A DNA stretch of 64,000 bases, taken from positions 20,202,501-20,266,500 of the forward strand of contig NC_016132.3 in NCBI RefSeq assembly GCF_000005505.3, written 5' to 3'. A program made the translations under genes and the position numbers. The notes beneath the pieces are model-generated. The model was not told the DNA's origin and did no database searches. It saw nothing but the letters and a program-made list of their open reading frames with translations. This DNA comes from Brachypodium distachyon (lineage: Eukaryota; Streptophyta; Magnoliopsida; Poales; Poaceae). Shown here in pieces: positions 44,986 to 60,928 of the stretch (positions are counted from its first letter, which is position 1; each line of letters begins with the position of its first letter).

Positions 44986-45280
44986 CTATAAATAGAACCT
45001 TACCCCTCTGTAGAAAGGGAGGGTGCACTTAGACATCTTGGGTTTCTTCAAGAATACAGCTCAAGGAGTGCCGTTGTAGAGCTTCTATATCTCAGCTAAT
45101 ACAACAAAGTAGGAGTAGGAGTCTTATCTCGGCAAGAGGGCTCCAAACTTAGGTAAATCCGTGTGTGCTTGTGCAACTTGTGCGTGTTTCTCTTCACGTC
45201 CTCCCTCCTCCGTATCCTCCATCGTCCATCGGCCCCAAGTTAAGCCTTCTTATGGAATCTGCCATGACACCACCACGACA
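44986..45280 (+). repeat. 3' LTR, 5' part deleted
   Basis: Starts at tataaatagaaccttacccc, the TATA of the LTR, directly after antisense-ORF sequence, and ends gacaccaccacgaca. About 465 bases of LTR (compared with the 5' copy) and the polypurine tract are missing. It also lacks the trinucleotide microsatellite seen in the 5' LTR. Confidence 0.88.
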
Positions 45281-46304
45281 GGCATGCCGACACCGGAGAT
45301 GCTCCTCCACCACACCGCCCAGGACAGACCTGCGCCCCCGCCGTCAAGGTGCTGCTGCCAATTCCGCCGCCCTCAGCTTGACCCTGCACCGCGCTGGATC
45401 CGGCACCACTGACCTCGACAGCCGTCGGATCCGGTGTCCCCGACCCCGCTCACCGTTGGAGCCCCTCTCTCTCTCGGTTGTCTTTCTCCCTTTCTCTTAC
45501 TTTCGCCCAGGAATCGCCGGTCTTTTCCTCTAATGGATCCGCCGCACCAGCCTACTTCGCCCAGGAGTCGCCCAGCGTCATCCACCTCGCCGGCGCCGCC
45601 TTCTACTTGCTGGCCACGTCTCAGGGGGTGGATGGGATGCGCAATAACCGTAGGAGGTTTTCAGCAAAAACACACAAGACACGTTTCAACGTCTGATTGG
45701 TTTGGACCTCTAAGCAATCCATATCCCAACTTATAGGGCTAGTTTCGCTCATTTTACAACCTGTTGGACTAAACTGCTCACATCTCTCGAGTTGTTGGAC
45801 TAGTGGTGCAATTATCTCTTTTTAAAAATACAACGTGTTTTACCTATCTTTTAAAAAAATGTTTTTAAAATTTGACAAGTTTATAACAAAATATACTACG
45901 GGGTAGTATCTACAATATCAAATAAATATAACTATGGAGATATATATCACGAAGGATATAATAAAACTAATCTAGAGCCATGGTAAATTTGCAACCAGCC
46001 CCTGGCACCTTTTTTACCCATGGTTGCCGCCTACACGCAGAAAAAAAAAACATGTCCGGCCTGAGCACAAACCCCAGATGCAATGATCCATGGTCGACTT
46101 TGGCACGTATGCGTAGTTGTGCGCGTACGTCTTTAGGTATTTTCACATTTTCTAAGGACGCTGCTTTTCTCCACTGTTTAATCATTTCTTCCATATTTTA
46201 CAATGATCATTGATCGAATGGTATATTTCTGTAAAGAAAAACTAATAAAACACACTCAAGAGATATGCAAGTAACAAGAATAACACAACTGCCCGGTGCT
46301 GTTA
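45281..46304. other. Spacer; GC-rich to 45640, then AT-rich
   Basis: 45290-45640 is GC-rich with Pro/Ser/Arg-coding frames that have no recognised similarity (one ATG at 45533 reads MDPPHQPTSPRSRP). It may be a 5' piece of a host gene. The rest is AT-rich, with nothing identified. Confidence 0.35.
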
Positions 46305-46543
46305 CTCCTTCCGTTCCTTAAATTAGAATGTATACTGTTTCTTTTAACCGCGCATTTGACCAAAGATTAATCTATCAATGTGTAACTTATATGATACAAA
46401 CCATAACCATGAACAAGCACTTTTGAATACGAATGCAATGATATCAATTTTATTTTACAAAAAATATATATTAATAAACTAATTCTTTGGTCAAAGCCTC
46501 GGTAAAAAAACAATATACGTCATAATTTACGAAACGGAGGGAG
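46305..46543. mobile_element. Stowaway-type MITE, 239 bp
   Basis: Starts ctccttccgttcc after TA (46303-46304) and ends ggaaac-like tttacgaaacggagggag. Internal ggtcaaa motifs mirror each other. The right TA has changed to TG. It lies about 180 bases before the TATA box of the cysteine-rich peptide gene. Confidence 0.8.
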
Positions 46544-46720
46544 TGATGTACATTAAGTGTATGCATTAATTATATGCTCCGTTTGTATCCTTATTTAGTT
46601 CATGCCAAAAGTGATAAGGCATGGCCATTGTATAGACAAGCAGGTTATAGAATACATTAATTGTGCGTTAAAGATATATGCTAATCTATAATTTGTGATA
46701 TACATCGTTTGACCATGTTC

Positions 46721-46728
46721 ACTATAAA
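46721..46728 (+). promoter_or_regulatory. TATA box of the cysteine-rich peptide gene
   Basis: ctataaaa about 105 bases before the ATG, with a plausible start site near 46755. Confidence 0.6.
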
Positions 46729-46828
46729 AGCGACGCCACACTCCATCAGGTCACACGGTAGAAGAAACCACCATTGGAAGCAAAACCCTTCAGTATTATC
46801 ATAACTTCTTAGATTTCCTTGAACAACC

Positions 46829-47243
46829 ATGAAGGCTAGCAACATGATGATCTTGCTATGTGCAGTTTTAGTTTTGTCCTCATCAGGTACACTATATGTT
46901 TTATATGTATGTTCCATGTTGGCAGAGTAGACGGGAACAATTTTCTTCATATGCATATATAGATGCAAAACTATAGCATATCTGGCACTATCTAACCTCT
47001 TTTTTATATTAATTTAATTTGCTAGGATTGGTGACGGGAACGACTAAAGTTGATGGAACATCTCCCAATGACTATGGATGCACGTCATATAACCGCTATG
47101 GCATATCTAACCAGGGGGCTTGTAATTCGTGGTGCAACGCTCATCCAGGGGCGAAAAGCCACAAGCCAAATATCGAGTGTTGTGACAATGGATTATGCTC
47201 ATGCACAATCTGCAATTATGCTCAAGGTATCCAAGGGAATTAA
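46829..47243 (+). CDS. Secreted cysteine-rich peptide (8-Cys), two exons
   Basis: Exon 1 46829-46886 and exon 2 47026-47243, with donor CAG|GTACAC and acceptor TGCTAG, give 91 residues. Residues 1-20 (MKASNMMILLCAVLVLSSSG) are a clear signal peptide, and the intron splits the signal from the mature part, as in many plant cysteine-rich peptide genes. The mature part has eight Cys spaced C-x13-C-x3-C-x14-C-C-x4-C-x1-C-x2-C. I do not recognise the family. The spacing with a C-x3-C and a C-C is broadly defensin-like, but the order is not the classical one. A TATA box lies upstream, and the gene is free of lesions. Likely roles (defence or signalling, outside the cell) are inference from class only. 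Confidence 0.75.
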
Positions 47244-47722
47244 GCATATGATAGATTCTCTTGTTGTAGAAGAATAATGACCATGAATGTTCTTGTAAGT
47301 GTGATGCCAAAACAGAAAAGGTTGACAAAGAGTAAAATACATCTATGATCATTGGATTTGTTGGGTCGGCTTGGTATCATCGCTCTCACAAAAATCGCTA
47401 ATGGCGGTCATTAATGTCGTTTAAGTGTACGGTAACCGTGCATTTGCACAATCGTATGTATGTATGTATCTACTGGACGTGGCACATAACAGAATCAATA
47501 ATCTAGCATAGCGGTCCATGCTGGGCAATTTAACATGGCTACCGATGTGGAATTTTGTTTTCATTTCCCCTCCATCTGCGAAGTTGTCGCTTGTCAGCAT
47601 ACAAATCGATGATAGGACCAGTGATTTATTGATTTTGAAGATCTTATTCCTGGAACGATAGACGATATGTGTGACCATTCTGAATTCTCGATGAATAATA
47701 TATAGGGATTATAAATTGATAT
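47244..47722. other. 3' flank of the peptide gene
   Basis: AT-rich. It ends with ttgatat at 47716-47722, which recurs at 52477-52483 on the other side of the nested retroelement, so it is part of the insertion target. Confidence 0.5.
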
Positions 47723-48576
47723 TGTCGTGGTGGTGTCATCGCAGATTTCATAGGATGGCTTAACTTGGGACTGATGGACGATGGAGGATCCGGAGGAGGG
47801 AGGACGTGAAGAGAAACACGCACAAGTTGCACAAGCACACACGGATTTACCCAGGTTCGGAGCCCTCTTGCCGAGGTAAGATTCCTACTCCTACTTTGTT
47901 GTATTAGCCGAGATAGAAAAGCTCTACAAAGGCGCTCCTTGAGCTGTATTCTTGAAGAAGAAGAGAAGAAGAAGGAGGAGGAGGAGAAACCCAAGATGTC
48001 TAAGTGCACCTTCCCTTTCTACAGAGGGGTAAGGTTCTATTTATAAGCCGCCCATGTCACACTGACATGTGGGCCGAGTCTAACGTCATCTTCTTTGGGC
48101 CCCGCCAGGCACGTGGCTTGGTTCCCTCCGGGCGGCACCGTAGGGGACAAGACAACTTTACTTTTCCCTGGCACCCTGTAGAAAGTACCGCTATCCTCTG
48201 CCGGCTTCCGTCAGAGATTATCTTTCGGTGCTTCCTCTGTTGAGTCGCCTGGCATCGGTACGTAGGCGCTGACCGCTTTTTCTAAGATGATGATGGCTCT
48301 GCTTTACTTTGCACCGCGTGGTCAGGATAAGACCGTTGAGAGATCGCGGCTATCGCTGAGATCAAGGTGCTCGTCCTTATCCTGCAAACTCATAAGACAA
48401 AATAGCCATGCCGGCATACGCCTGGGATGCCGGCTTAGTGTTAGTTTGACTTTACGATGCCGGCATATATAACTATGCCGGCCTTGCCTCCGTCATCTCG
48501 GCTAGAGTTGTGTCGCCATGACCCTACCCGGGGTCATCCCCCCGACAGATATGCAGGAATTATGTTTTTTCTTTCA
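47723..48576 (-). repeat. 3' LTR of the deleted Gypsy element
   Basis: The minus-strand start is read as tgaaagaaaaaacataattc at 48576 and the end as gacaccaccacgaca-like at 47723. Another possible start is tgtcggggg at 48547. The longer form is preferred because the same extra 29 or so bases also precede tgtcggg in the other LTR. Confidence 0.8.
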
Positions 48577-49704
48577 TTGATGCTGCCTTCCGGCAAGTTG
48601 TTCAGCCATATACTTGCCGGTCCTACCAGCATTTGGGGTACATAACGTACAGCCCATCTGCGGTTGCCGCCTGCCACGCTCACCGCCGTGACATAGTCAT
48701 CCAACCAATCTTCCGGGTTAGTGCTGCCGTCATACGTTCTCGTACCCCTAGGCAGCTGGAAACCCGGGGCTGGTCTCTCCCTCATGATCCGATGCGCAAA
48801 GCAACGCGGTTCTGGAGGGCCTTGCTCCTCTAGAAGCTCGGACAAATAAATTCTGTCAAGCCGATGTCGGGCATCCAGAGGTGATACTTGTTTGTTCCCA
48901 ACTCGGGCTCCGAGCGGGCCGAGATTGTCACGCTCTCGCCTGATATAACCCTCGTCGCCCATATCCGAGTACCCGTCATCGTAATGGTCATACCGACGAT
49001 CTTCACCTCGATAGGGGGGAGGGGGGTAGCGCCCGACACCCTGCTGTCCTGCAGCAGTATTGGGTGCCGGACCCCGAGGTCGGTGTCCATGATCAAACAA
49101 GTAACGTTCTTGCTTGTCTCGGCGATTGTCGCCGGGACGCAGGCTACTTTGGCTGTCATCAACCCTTCATACTATCTGTTTCTCTGCCAGAGCCGGGTCA
49201 TAACGCTCCAGCTGCTTATTCCGGCCAGAGTTTACGCTTTTGTCCCGTCTGTCACCAGGTGAGGACGCTTGCTTGTCAACGCGGCCACCGGCATCTGCAG
49301 CCGAGTGAATAACCTGAGACGCGCCGGGTTTGCTGTGCATTCTCATATACGCCTCATTCTGCTCGTTAGCTGTTTGGAGCAGTTCTTTCAGGCGCAGCTG
49401 CTGCTGCCGAAGTGCCTCTCCTGTAAGATTCGGCAACTCCTCAGCCGCAGCCTCGGCAGCCCTGAGATTTTTAACAGGGGTATTGTATTTCGGCTTCAGT
49501 GCCGAGGCAAAACTTGCCGACGCTGCTGGTGCACCCCTGCCATCTCTTGTCATCTCGGCATTCAAGTTCTTACCACGATTACGCACCTCGCCAACTCGGC
49601 TAGGGTTAGTAAACGCAGTAGAACTAAGACCATGGGCTTTGTTATACTCACGGAGCGAGATGTCGAGCTGTTGTCGAGCATGAGCGACATCGACTACTTC
49701 CTTC
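48577..49704 (-). pseudogene. Gag remnant of the deleted Gypsy element
   Basis: The minus strand reads VDVAHARQQLDISLREYNKA through R-Y-D-P-A-L-A-E-K-Q-I-V, then DARHRLDRIYLSELLEEQGP, RERPAPGFQLPRGTRTYDGS and IWLNNLPEGSIN. At that point it passes straight into the LTR. The residues match the gag at 33915-35653 almost throughout, and this copy keeps an open frame across 48534-49100 where the other is broken. The N-terminal part is lost on the Copia side. Confidence 0.85.
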
Positions 49705-49729
49705 TGTTGGAGATATGCCCTAGAGGCGG

Positions 49730-50389
49730 TCGGATCCATCATGTACGCCATGTTATGTACTCGACCGGATGTTTCCTATGCTCTTAGTGTTACGAGCAGG
49801 TATCAAGCTGACCCCGGTGAGAGTCACTGGACAGCGGTGAAGAATATCCTTAAGTACTTGAGAAGGACTAAGGATATGTTTTTGGTTTACGGTGGTGAGG
49901 ATGAGCTCGTTGTAAAGGGTTACACCGATGCTAGTTTCCAAACCGACAAGGACGATTATCGATCACAATCTGGATACGTGTTCGTCTTGAACGGAGGTGC
50001 GGTGAGCTGGAAGAGCTCTAAGCAAGAAACAGTGGCTGACTCTACAACAAAAGCTGGGTATATCGCGGCTTCGGAAGCCGCGAAAGAAGGCGTTTGGATC
50101 AGAAAGTGTTTTTGAGCTTGGAGTGGTTCAGGGCGTGTCCAATCCCATGGACCTCTACTGTGACAACAGTGGTGCTATCGCACAAGCCAAAGAACCACGA
50201 CATCACCGAAAATCCAAACACATACTCAGGCGTTACCATCTCATACGGGAATTCGTGGAGAGAGGTGATGTTAAGATATGCAAGGTACACACGGATCTCA
50301 ATGTTGCCGATCCGTTGACAAAGCCTCTCTCGCAGCCAAAGCATGAGGCGCACACACGAGCCATGGGTATGCGATACTTGGATGATTGA
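49730..50389 (+). pseudogene. Copia RNase H fragment
   Basis: Reads MYAMLCTRPDVSYALSVTSR, KNILKYLRRTKDMFLVYGGE, GYTDASFQTDKDDYRSQSGY, then frame-shifts near 50110 to LELGVVQG, LYCDNSGAIAQAKEPRHHRK and TDLNVADPLTKPL, stopping at 50387-50389. These are the C-terminal RNase H blocks of Copia pol. The frameshift at W-I-R-K inactivates it. Confidence 0.9.
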
Positions 50390-50409
50390 CTCTAGTGCAA
50401 GTGGGAGAC

Positions 50410-51546
50410 TGTTGGAGATATGCCCTAGAGGCAATCATTTGATGATGTTATTTTCTATGTATTCATGAGTTATTGTTATTGTTCTTGAACATCATAACTG
50501 ATATGTATCAATAAATACGTGATTTGTTTGTGAGACTATGTATTCTATGATGTTGTTCTAATGGTCTCTGGTCATTGAGGTTATGCGGACACATAACCTA
50601 GACTAGCAATGTCAATCAGTATGATGACTATATTTCCCAAGTCATAGGTCAAGGTGTTGCCGACTGATAGCATGGACTCGACAATGAAATTGTTGAGTCG
50701 GACAGACCCGCACTGAGACACAACGAGATGATTGTCATTTGTTAATCTTAAGTACGATGTATATGCCAGTTCTAGACCTGAGGTCACCGCATGAGCTTGG
50801 GATGTGAATCGGCCTACTTAGAGGTTGCCAAACGCTACTCCGTGACTGGGTGGTTATAAAGGTAGCTTTCGGGTTTGCTGAGAAGCATCCTGCGAGTCAT
50901 GGTTGATCAAGATGGGATTTGCCCCTCCTATTCGGAGAGATATCTCTGGACCCTCTCGAGTGATCAGATTCGGAAAGCATGGCCATGCGACTTGGGTTAA
51001 GTGTTAACCCGTTCGGGAATCTGTATCACAGGAACGAGAAGAGAGTCGAGCTATCCACCAGGATGACAAGCACTCGCCTTGAGCTCGACACACATATCGT
51101 GAGGCAAAAGGAATGTTGCATATGACACATTGTATGGTTCGTCAATATACCTTGTGGTCACTCGGGAGTTGGCACGTGCTGCTAGGCGCCGCTACCAACT
51201 ATCGACTTGAGTCGGTGCCAGTGGACGAGTAAGGTGTTACTCGAGCCCGCAGTCCGAGCTTTTAGTCGTGTCCGACTGACCGCGAACCTGAAGGGTCACA
51301 CGCTTAAGGGGTGGGGACCGAGTTGGATCGGATCCAACTCGTATCGGGCTTAGACTCCTAACGGGCCTCAAGTGTTGAGCCCACTAGGGACGTCTATATA
51401 TAAGTGGAGGAGACCAACCCGGCCAGGGTTACACCAGTCCAGACGCGAGTTATACTCGGCCGTCACACCTCCACGCCCAAATCCTTGTGATCGGATCTAG
51501 TAGTCCGCCGCACGGAGTTCCTCCCTGTACGTGTGGATACCTCGGA
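50410..51546 (+). repeat. Copia 3' LTR, 3'-truncated
   Basis: Starts tgttggagatatgccctaga after the purine-rich gcaagtgggaga tract and ends within gtggatacctcgga. There it is fused to the Gypsy leader gactaggaagcttcccg. By comparison with the solo LTR about 230 bases are lost. Confidence 0.88.
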
Positions 51547-51614
51547 CTAGGAAGCTTCCCGTCCGGATGAAAACTCCAGCCAGCGCCGCTGCTGGCCCCA
51601 CGGTGGGCGCCAAC

Positions 51615-52476
51615 TGTCGTGGTGGTGTCACGGCAAATGCCATAGGATAGCTTAACTTCAAGCCGATGGACGAGGGAGGATCCGGAGGAGGGAGGACGTG
51701 AAGAGAAACACGCACAAGTTGCACAAGCACACACGGATTTACCCAGGTTCGGAGCCCTCTTGCCAAGGTAAGACTCCTACTCCTGCTTTGTTGTATTAGC
51801 CGAGATAGAGAAGCTCTACAAAGGCGCTCCTTGAGCTGTATTCTTGAAGAAGAAGAGAAGAAGAAGAAGAAGGAGGAGGAGGAGGAGAAACCCAAGATGT
51901 CTAAGTGCACCCTCCCTTTCTACAGATGGGTAAGGTTCTATTTATAAGCCGCCCATGTCACACTGACATGTGGGCCGAGTCTAACGTCATCTTCTTTGGG
52001 CCCCGCCAGGCACGTGGCTTGGTTCCCTCCGGGCGGCACCGTAGGGGACAAGACAACTTTACTTTTCCCTGGCACCCTGTAGAAAGTACCGCTATCCTCT
52101 GCCGTCTTCCGTCAGAGATTCTCTTTCGGTGCTTCCTCTCTGCAGTCGCCTGGCATCGGTACGTAGGCGCTGACCGCTTTTTCTGAGATGATGATGGCAC
52201 TGCTTTACTTTGCACCGCGTGGTCAGGATAAGACCGTTGAGAGATCTCGGATATCGCCGAGATCAAGGTGCTCGTCCTTATCCTGCAAACTCATAAGACA
52301 AAATAGCCATGCCGGCATACGCCTGGGATGCCGGCTTAGTGTTAGTTTGACTTTACGATGCCGGCATATATAACTATGCCGGCCTTGTCTCTGTCATCTC
52401 GGCTAGAGTTGTGTCGCCATGACCCTACCCGGGGTCATCCCCCCGACAAATATGCAGGAATATGTTTTTCCTTTCA
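51615..52476 (-). repeat. 5' LTR of the deleted Gypsy element
   Basis: Minus-strand start read as tgaaaggaaaaacatattcc at 52476, end at 51615 next to the primer site gttggcgcccac. TATA and R-region motifs match the other LTRs, and a (CTT)/(CTC) tract is present. Confidence 0.85.
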
Positions 52477-52483
52477 TTGATAT

Positions 52484-55400
52484 CGCACTTGAGTCATTCA
52501 CGTCACGCGAAACTTTTATGACATTTATCTACCTATCAAGGTTCAATGCCAATAGGAATGTATTTGAGCTTGCACAACTTAACTCCAAAGTCAATGGTGT
52601 CGATCCCCAAATCATCGCTTGCTCGCAAGATTACTAAGTTTTTTCTAATGCTAAGATTACGGCGCTGACCTAGCTGACCTCAGCGTCGAAATGTCTAGAG
52701 TTGAGTGAAATGCCAAGATTTCTTTAATGCTTTTGTAGTGATGTTATTTTTGGCTCAACTTTTAAAAAGTGCCGATTTTGTAAAAAAAAAACTTAAATTT
52801 ATTGGATGGCCAAATCGATTACTCTAGTACTATTTTTTTAGAATAATTGATTACTCTTTTTTTTGAGATAAGAATAATTGATTACTCTAGTAAAACAGAT
52901 GGGCAGTGCCTTCTGGCCGGCCTTCTGGGCTTTCACAGCCATATTGGCCCATGTATGATTTATTTTTTAAGATAGCGCAAGCAATGATTTTGTACAGAAA
53001 ACTTCGGGTAAATCTGCAAGGAAGTGTTCTTAAAAAAACTACGTATATTAATAGGGTATATTCTCTAAAACTCCGTGCAACTCAGGACGCTCGATAGCTA
53101 CTTGAGTTGCATTCATCTATAAAAAAAACTCTGCAGAAAGAACAAATCAGCTACTCACAGGCTTGCAGCGCAAGAGAAATGTCCAATGGTGATTATAGAC
53201 AGACCGGACAATCTCAGAGTCAATAAAGTTTCAGTCCAAACCAGTTTTCGCTATAAGCCATCTTTCGGAATCTTTGGCACAAAGAGTCTAGCTCTATCGC
53301 CTTTGGACTCGTCGGACGCCAGATCGGTCCGGCACGAGCCGCATATTCTACCAAAGATATCCAACTACAGAATCTGTTCTAAAAAAAATACAGACTCGAG
53401 ACATGATTAGAAACCGAGTTTTCACTGCGATCTTATTCTCTACTAAACGATGCTCAAGTTAAGTTGTCCAAAAGCTCAAAAAAAAAAAGTTAAGTTGTCC
53501 AAGTGCTACGAAAGAGAGAAGAGAAACTTTTTTTTTTCCTTTTTCCTTTTACTTCTCTTTTTGAGAGAAGAAGAGCCCTTCATCGCGGAGCACGCAGCGG
53601 CAGCTTGCCGTATGCAGCCATGAGTTAATTCTCCTGCCAAACAACTGATCTGGACTGATATGTTCTGCGTGTTCATCGGATCGAGTTGGCGCCAGTGATT
53701 AAGAGGGAGCGGTTTGCCTCTTGCTTTTGACGAAAGCGTCCGTGGCCGGGTCGGTCACAAGGAACATGATGGCGTGCCACGCAAAGTGGAGAGGCGTAAA
53801 AGCGGGGCCGGCATGCAGGGCAGGCAGCTAAACCGTGTTCGGTACACGCACTCATGGGACTTTTTTCGGGGTTTCTTCTTCCGTCACCGAGAGGCGGAGA
53901 ATTCAATCACAAGCTAGTTGGCATAATGGCCTAAGCAGATTTGAGACACACAGATTGGTCCGGATGATACGATCAATGTATACTTATACTATTCATGACA
54001 TGATCGATGTACTTGCTGTTTAACAAAACTTTTTAGTAGTACCACTTTTGAAGGTATATCCTTCCCGGGGAGAAATGCACACATGTCAAGTCTCACGACA
54101 TTTTTATGTAATCTTCCGATTACAGATACTAATATAGTATTATTTTTTAATACTTTTCCTTTTGTTTAACAAAACTTTTTAGTAGTACTTTTCCAATAGT
54201 ACGACACTGCGACTTTTCCAATATAGGTGTACTTAGGATTTACAGCACATAGTGGCCAAGAGTCCGGCCAAGTAATCTTGCCGATAATCGAGATCGAGCC
54301 TGCTTAAATACGCGCGCTGGAAGATATGTAACGTGTGAACATCTAGACATTAGTTTAGGCTCAGCCAGCATAGAATCGTCCGTTTTCTACAAGAATATTG
54401 CAGGTGCGCAGGCGTGCAGCCAAAACCAGCAGCGACCACACTACAGTGTTAAGTTTGGCGTAAACCATGGCATCTTATGGGAGGCCCCATGATTGCATTA
54501 TATGTCATTTCAACCTCATCGTAAATCCTGCATATACGATACATCTTGTGTTTCATGTTTCTGTACTCGGCCTGAACTGGTTGGGACTGGGGGCGACGAC
54601 AGCAAGAGTGCGCAGAGTTCTCTTTCACATTTATAAGATGCATGGCTTTTCCTTCAACCAAGGATACAAATTCTGCGTTCAATATAAGATGCATAGTTTC
54701 CGACGAAAGGAAAAACAGATAAGAACATCTGAAGAAGGAAATTCTCCAGTCGCACCAACCGCTTTGAATTGACAAATGAGAACAAACTGAAAGTCACATG
54801 CCCGGTATTTCAAAAAGGAGAATAAGTGCCCCTATCGGGGTTAGGCGAAACCAAGGAAATAAAGTCCGGTTTGTGATTTGACACACCTAGCACTAGCAGT
54901 CGATTGAAAACCAAGATCGAATGTGTGCAGTTAGATCGTTCTTTAAAAAAAAAATATTATACAGTACCTATTACAGTTAGAAGTGAGCTCACTCCTATTT
55001 AAAATACGGAAATCACGCGGTCGTATCCTACTCATTACACGTGGCAGAACAATACAATCGCGAAATACACCACATACGATCGTAAGTTTCTGACAGAATC
55101 TTCCTAATTAACTGAACTTAAACAATTGCTCATCCGCTTGGTTTTAAACATGAAATACTATCCGATTGATTCCTTTCTCCACCTCGACGCCCACGGCCGT
55201 CGAAACTCCGGTCGCCGAAACCGGTCAAACTCGCCGACGACCATGGGTCCCACCGTCGCCGAGCTCCCCGCAGAGACCCGACCTCAACCCCGGGGCCCGC
55301 ATTCCAGTGACCCATCGAGCTTCCCCAAACAATGCTAGTACTACGTGGGAATGTTCCCCACCCACAGCTCTTCGCTACGCGTCCCCGAAAACCCGTCCCC

Positions 55401-55595
55401 CACGACTCCTCCTACCGTTATACCCGACACAGGTCTCGTATGAATCTACTCTCTCTCTAGCTTAGCCCAGCCCCCCTTCTCCCTCTTCCCTCCGGTCACT
55501 CCCTCTCTACTCCTCCCCCCCCCCCCCCTCCCCCAACCTGAGAAGTGACCAATGCCGTACAAACCCTAGTGGCCCATCCCTGATCTCGCGCAGCC
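52484..55595. other. AT-rich intergenic region and CDPK 5' flank
   Basis: No gene was recognised. Several short local duplications occur: gattactctagta-type at 52815-52890, aagttaagttgtcca at 53457 and 53490, and taacaaaactttttagtagt at about 54021 and 54161. From 55160 the composition turns GC-rich, with ctctctc and a C-run near 55515-55530, as expected for a CDPK promoter and leader. No clear TATA box was seen. Confidence 0.4.

Positions 55596-60928
<5,333 letters not shown>

Larger units (their letters stand above)
32923..45280 (+). mobile_element. Tat-lineage Ty3/Gypsy LTR retrotransposon with antisense ORFs, decayed
   Basis: Order on +: 5' LTR, primer site, gag, protease, reverse transcriptase, RNase H plus a second archaeal-type RNase H, integrase, then antisense extra ORFs of the Transposase_28 type, then a truncated 3' LTR. 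Extra antisense ORFs between pol and the 3' LTR and the doubled RNase H mark the Tat clade (RIRE2/Grande/Retand relatives). A CACTA-type element interrupts pol. Frameshifts, stops and changed catalytic residues show it cannot be autonomous. The sequences flanking the two LTRs do not match as target duplications because both LTRs are truncated. Confidence 0.92.
49705..51546 (+). mobile_element. Copia (BARE/Angela-like) remnant nested in Gypsy
   Basis: It starts with the first 23 bases of the LTR (tgttggagatatgccctaga...), then jumps directly into the RNase H end of pol, then polypurine tract, then a 3' LTR (50410-51546) that lacks its last 230 or so bases. Most of the 5' LTR, gag, integrase and reverse transcriptase are missing. 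The LTR matches the solo LTR at 3090-4413. Confidence 0.88.
47723..52476 (-). mobile_element. Internally deleted Tat-lineage Gypsy element with nested Copia remnant
   Basis: On -: 5' LTR (51615-52476), primer site, a short leader, a Copia insertion, the middle of gag, then directly the 3' LTR (47723-48576). All of pol and the antisense ORFs are absent. LTR and gag are very close to the element at 32923. The identical 7-mer ttgatat flanks both outer ends (47716-47722 and 52477-52483), which supports one insertion with a 5-base target duplication, although the exact register is off by two bases. Confidence 0.85.

Noticed and set aside
32918..45285. Target-site duplication of the large Gypsy element
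   Set aside because: Flanks gacgt and ggcat do not match, and both LTRs are truncated.
45281..45740. GC-rich Pro/Ser/Arg open frame with ATG at 45533 as a host gene
   Set aside because: No similarity recognised, no splice partner and no promoter; left as spacer.
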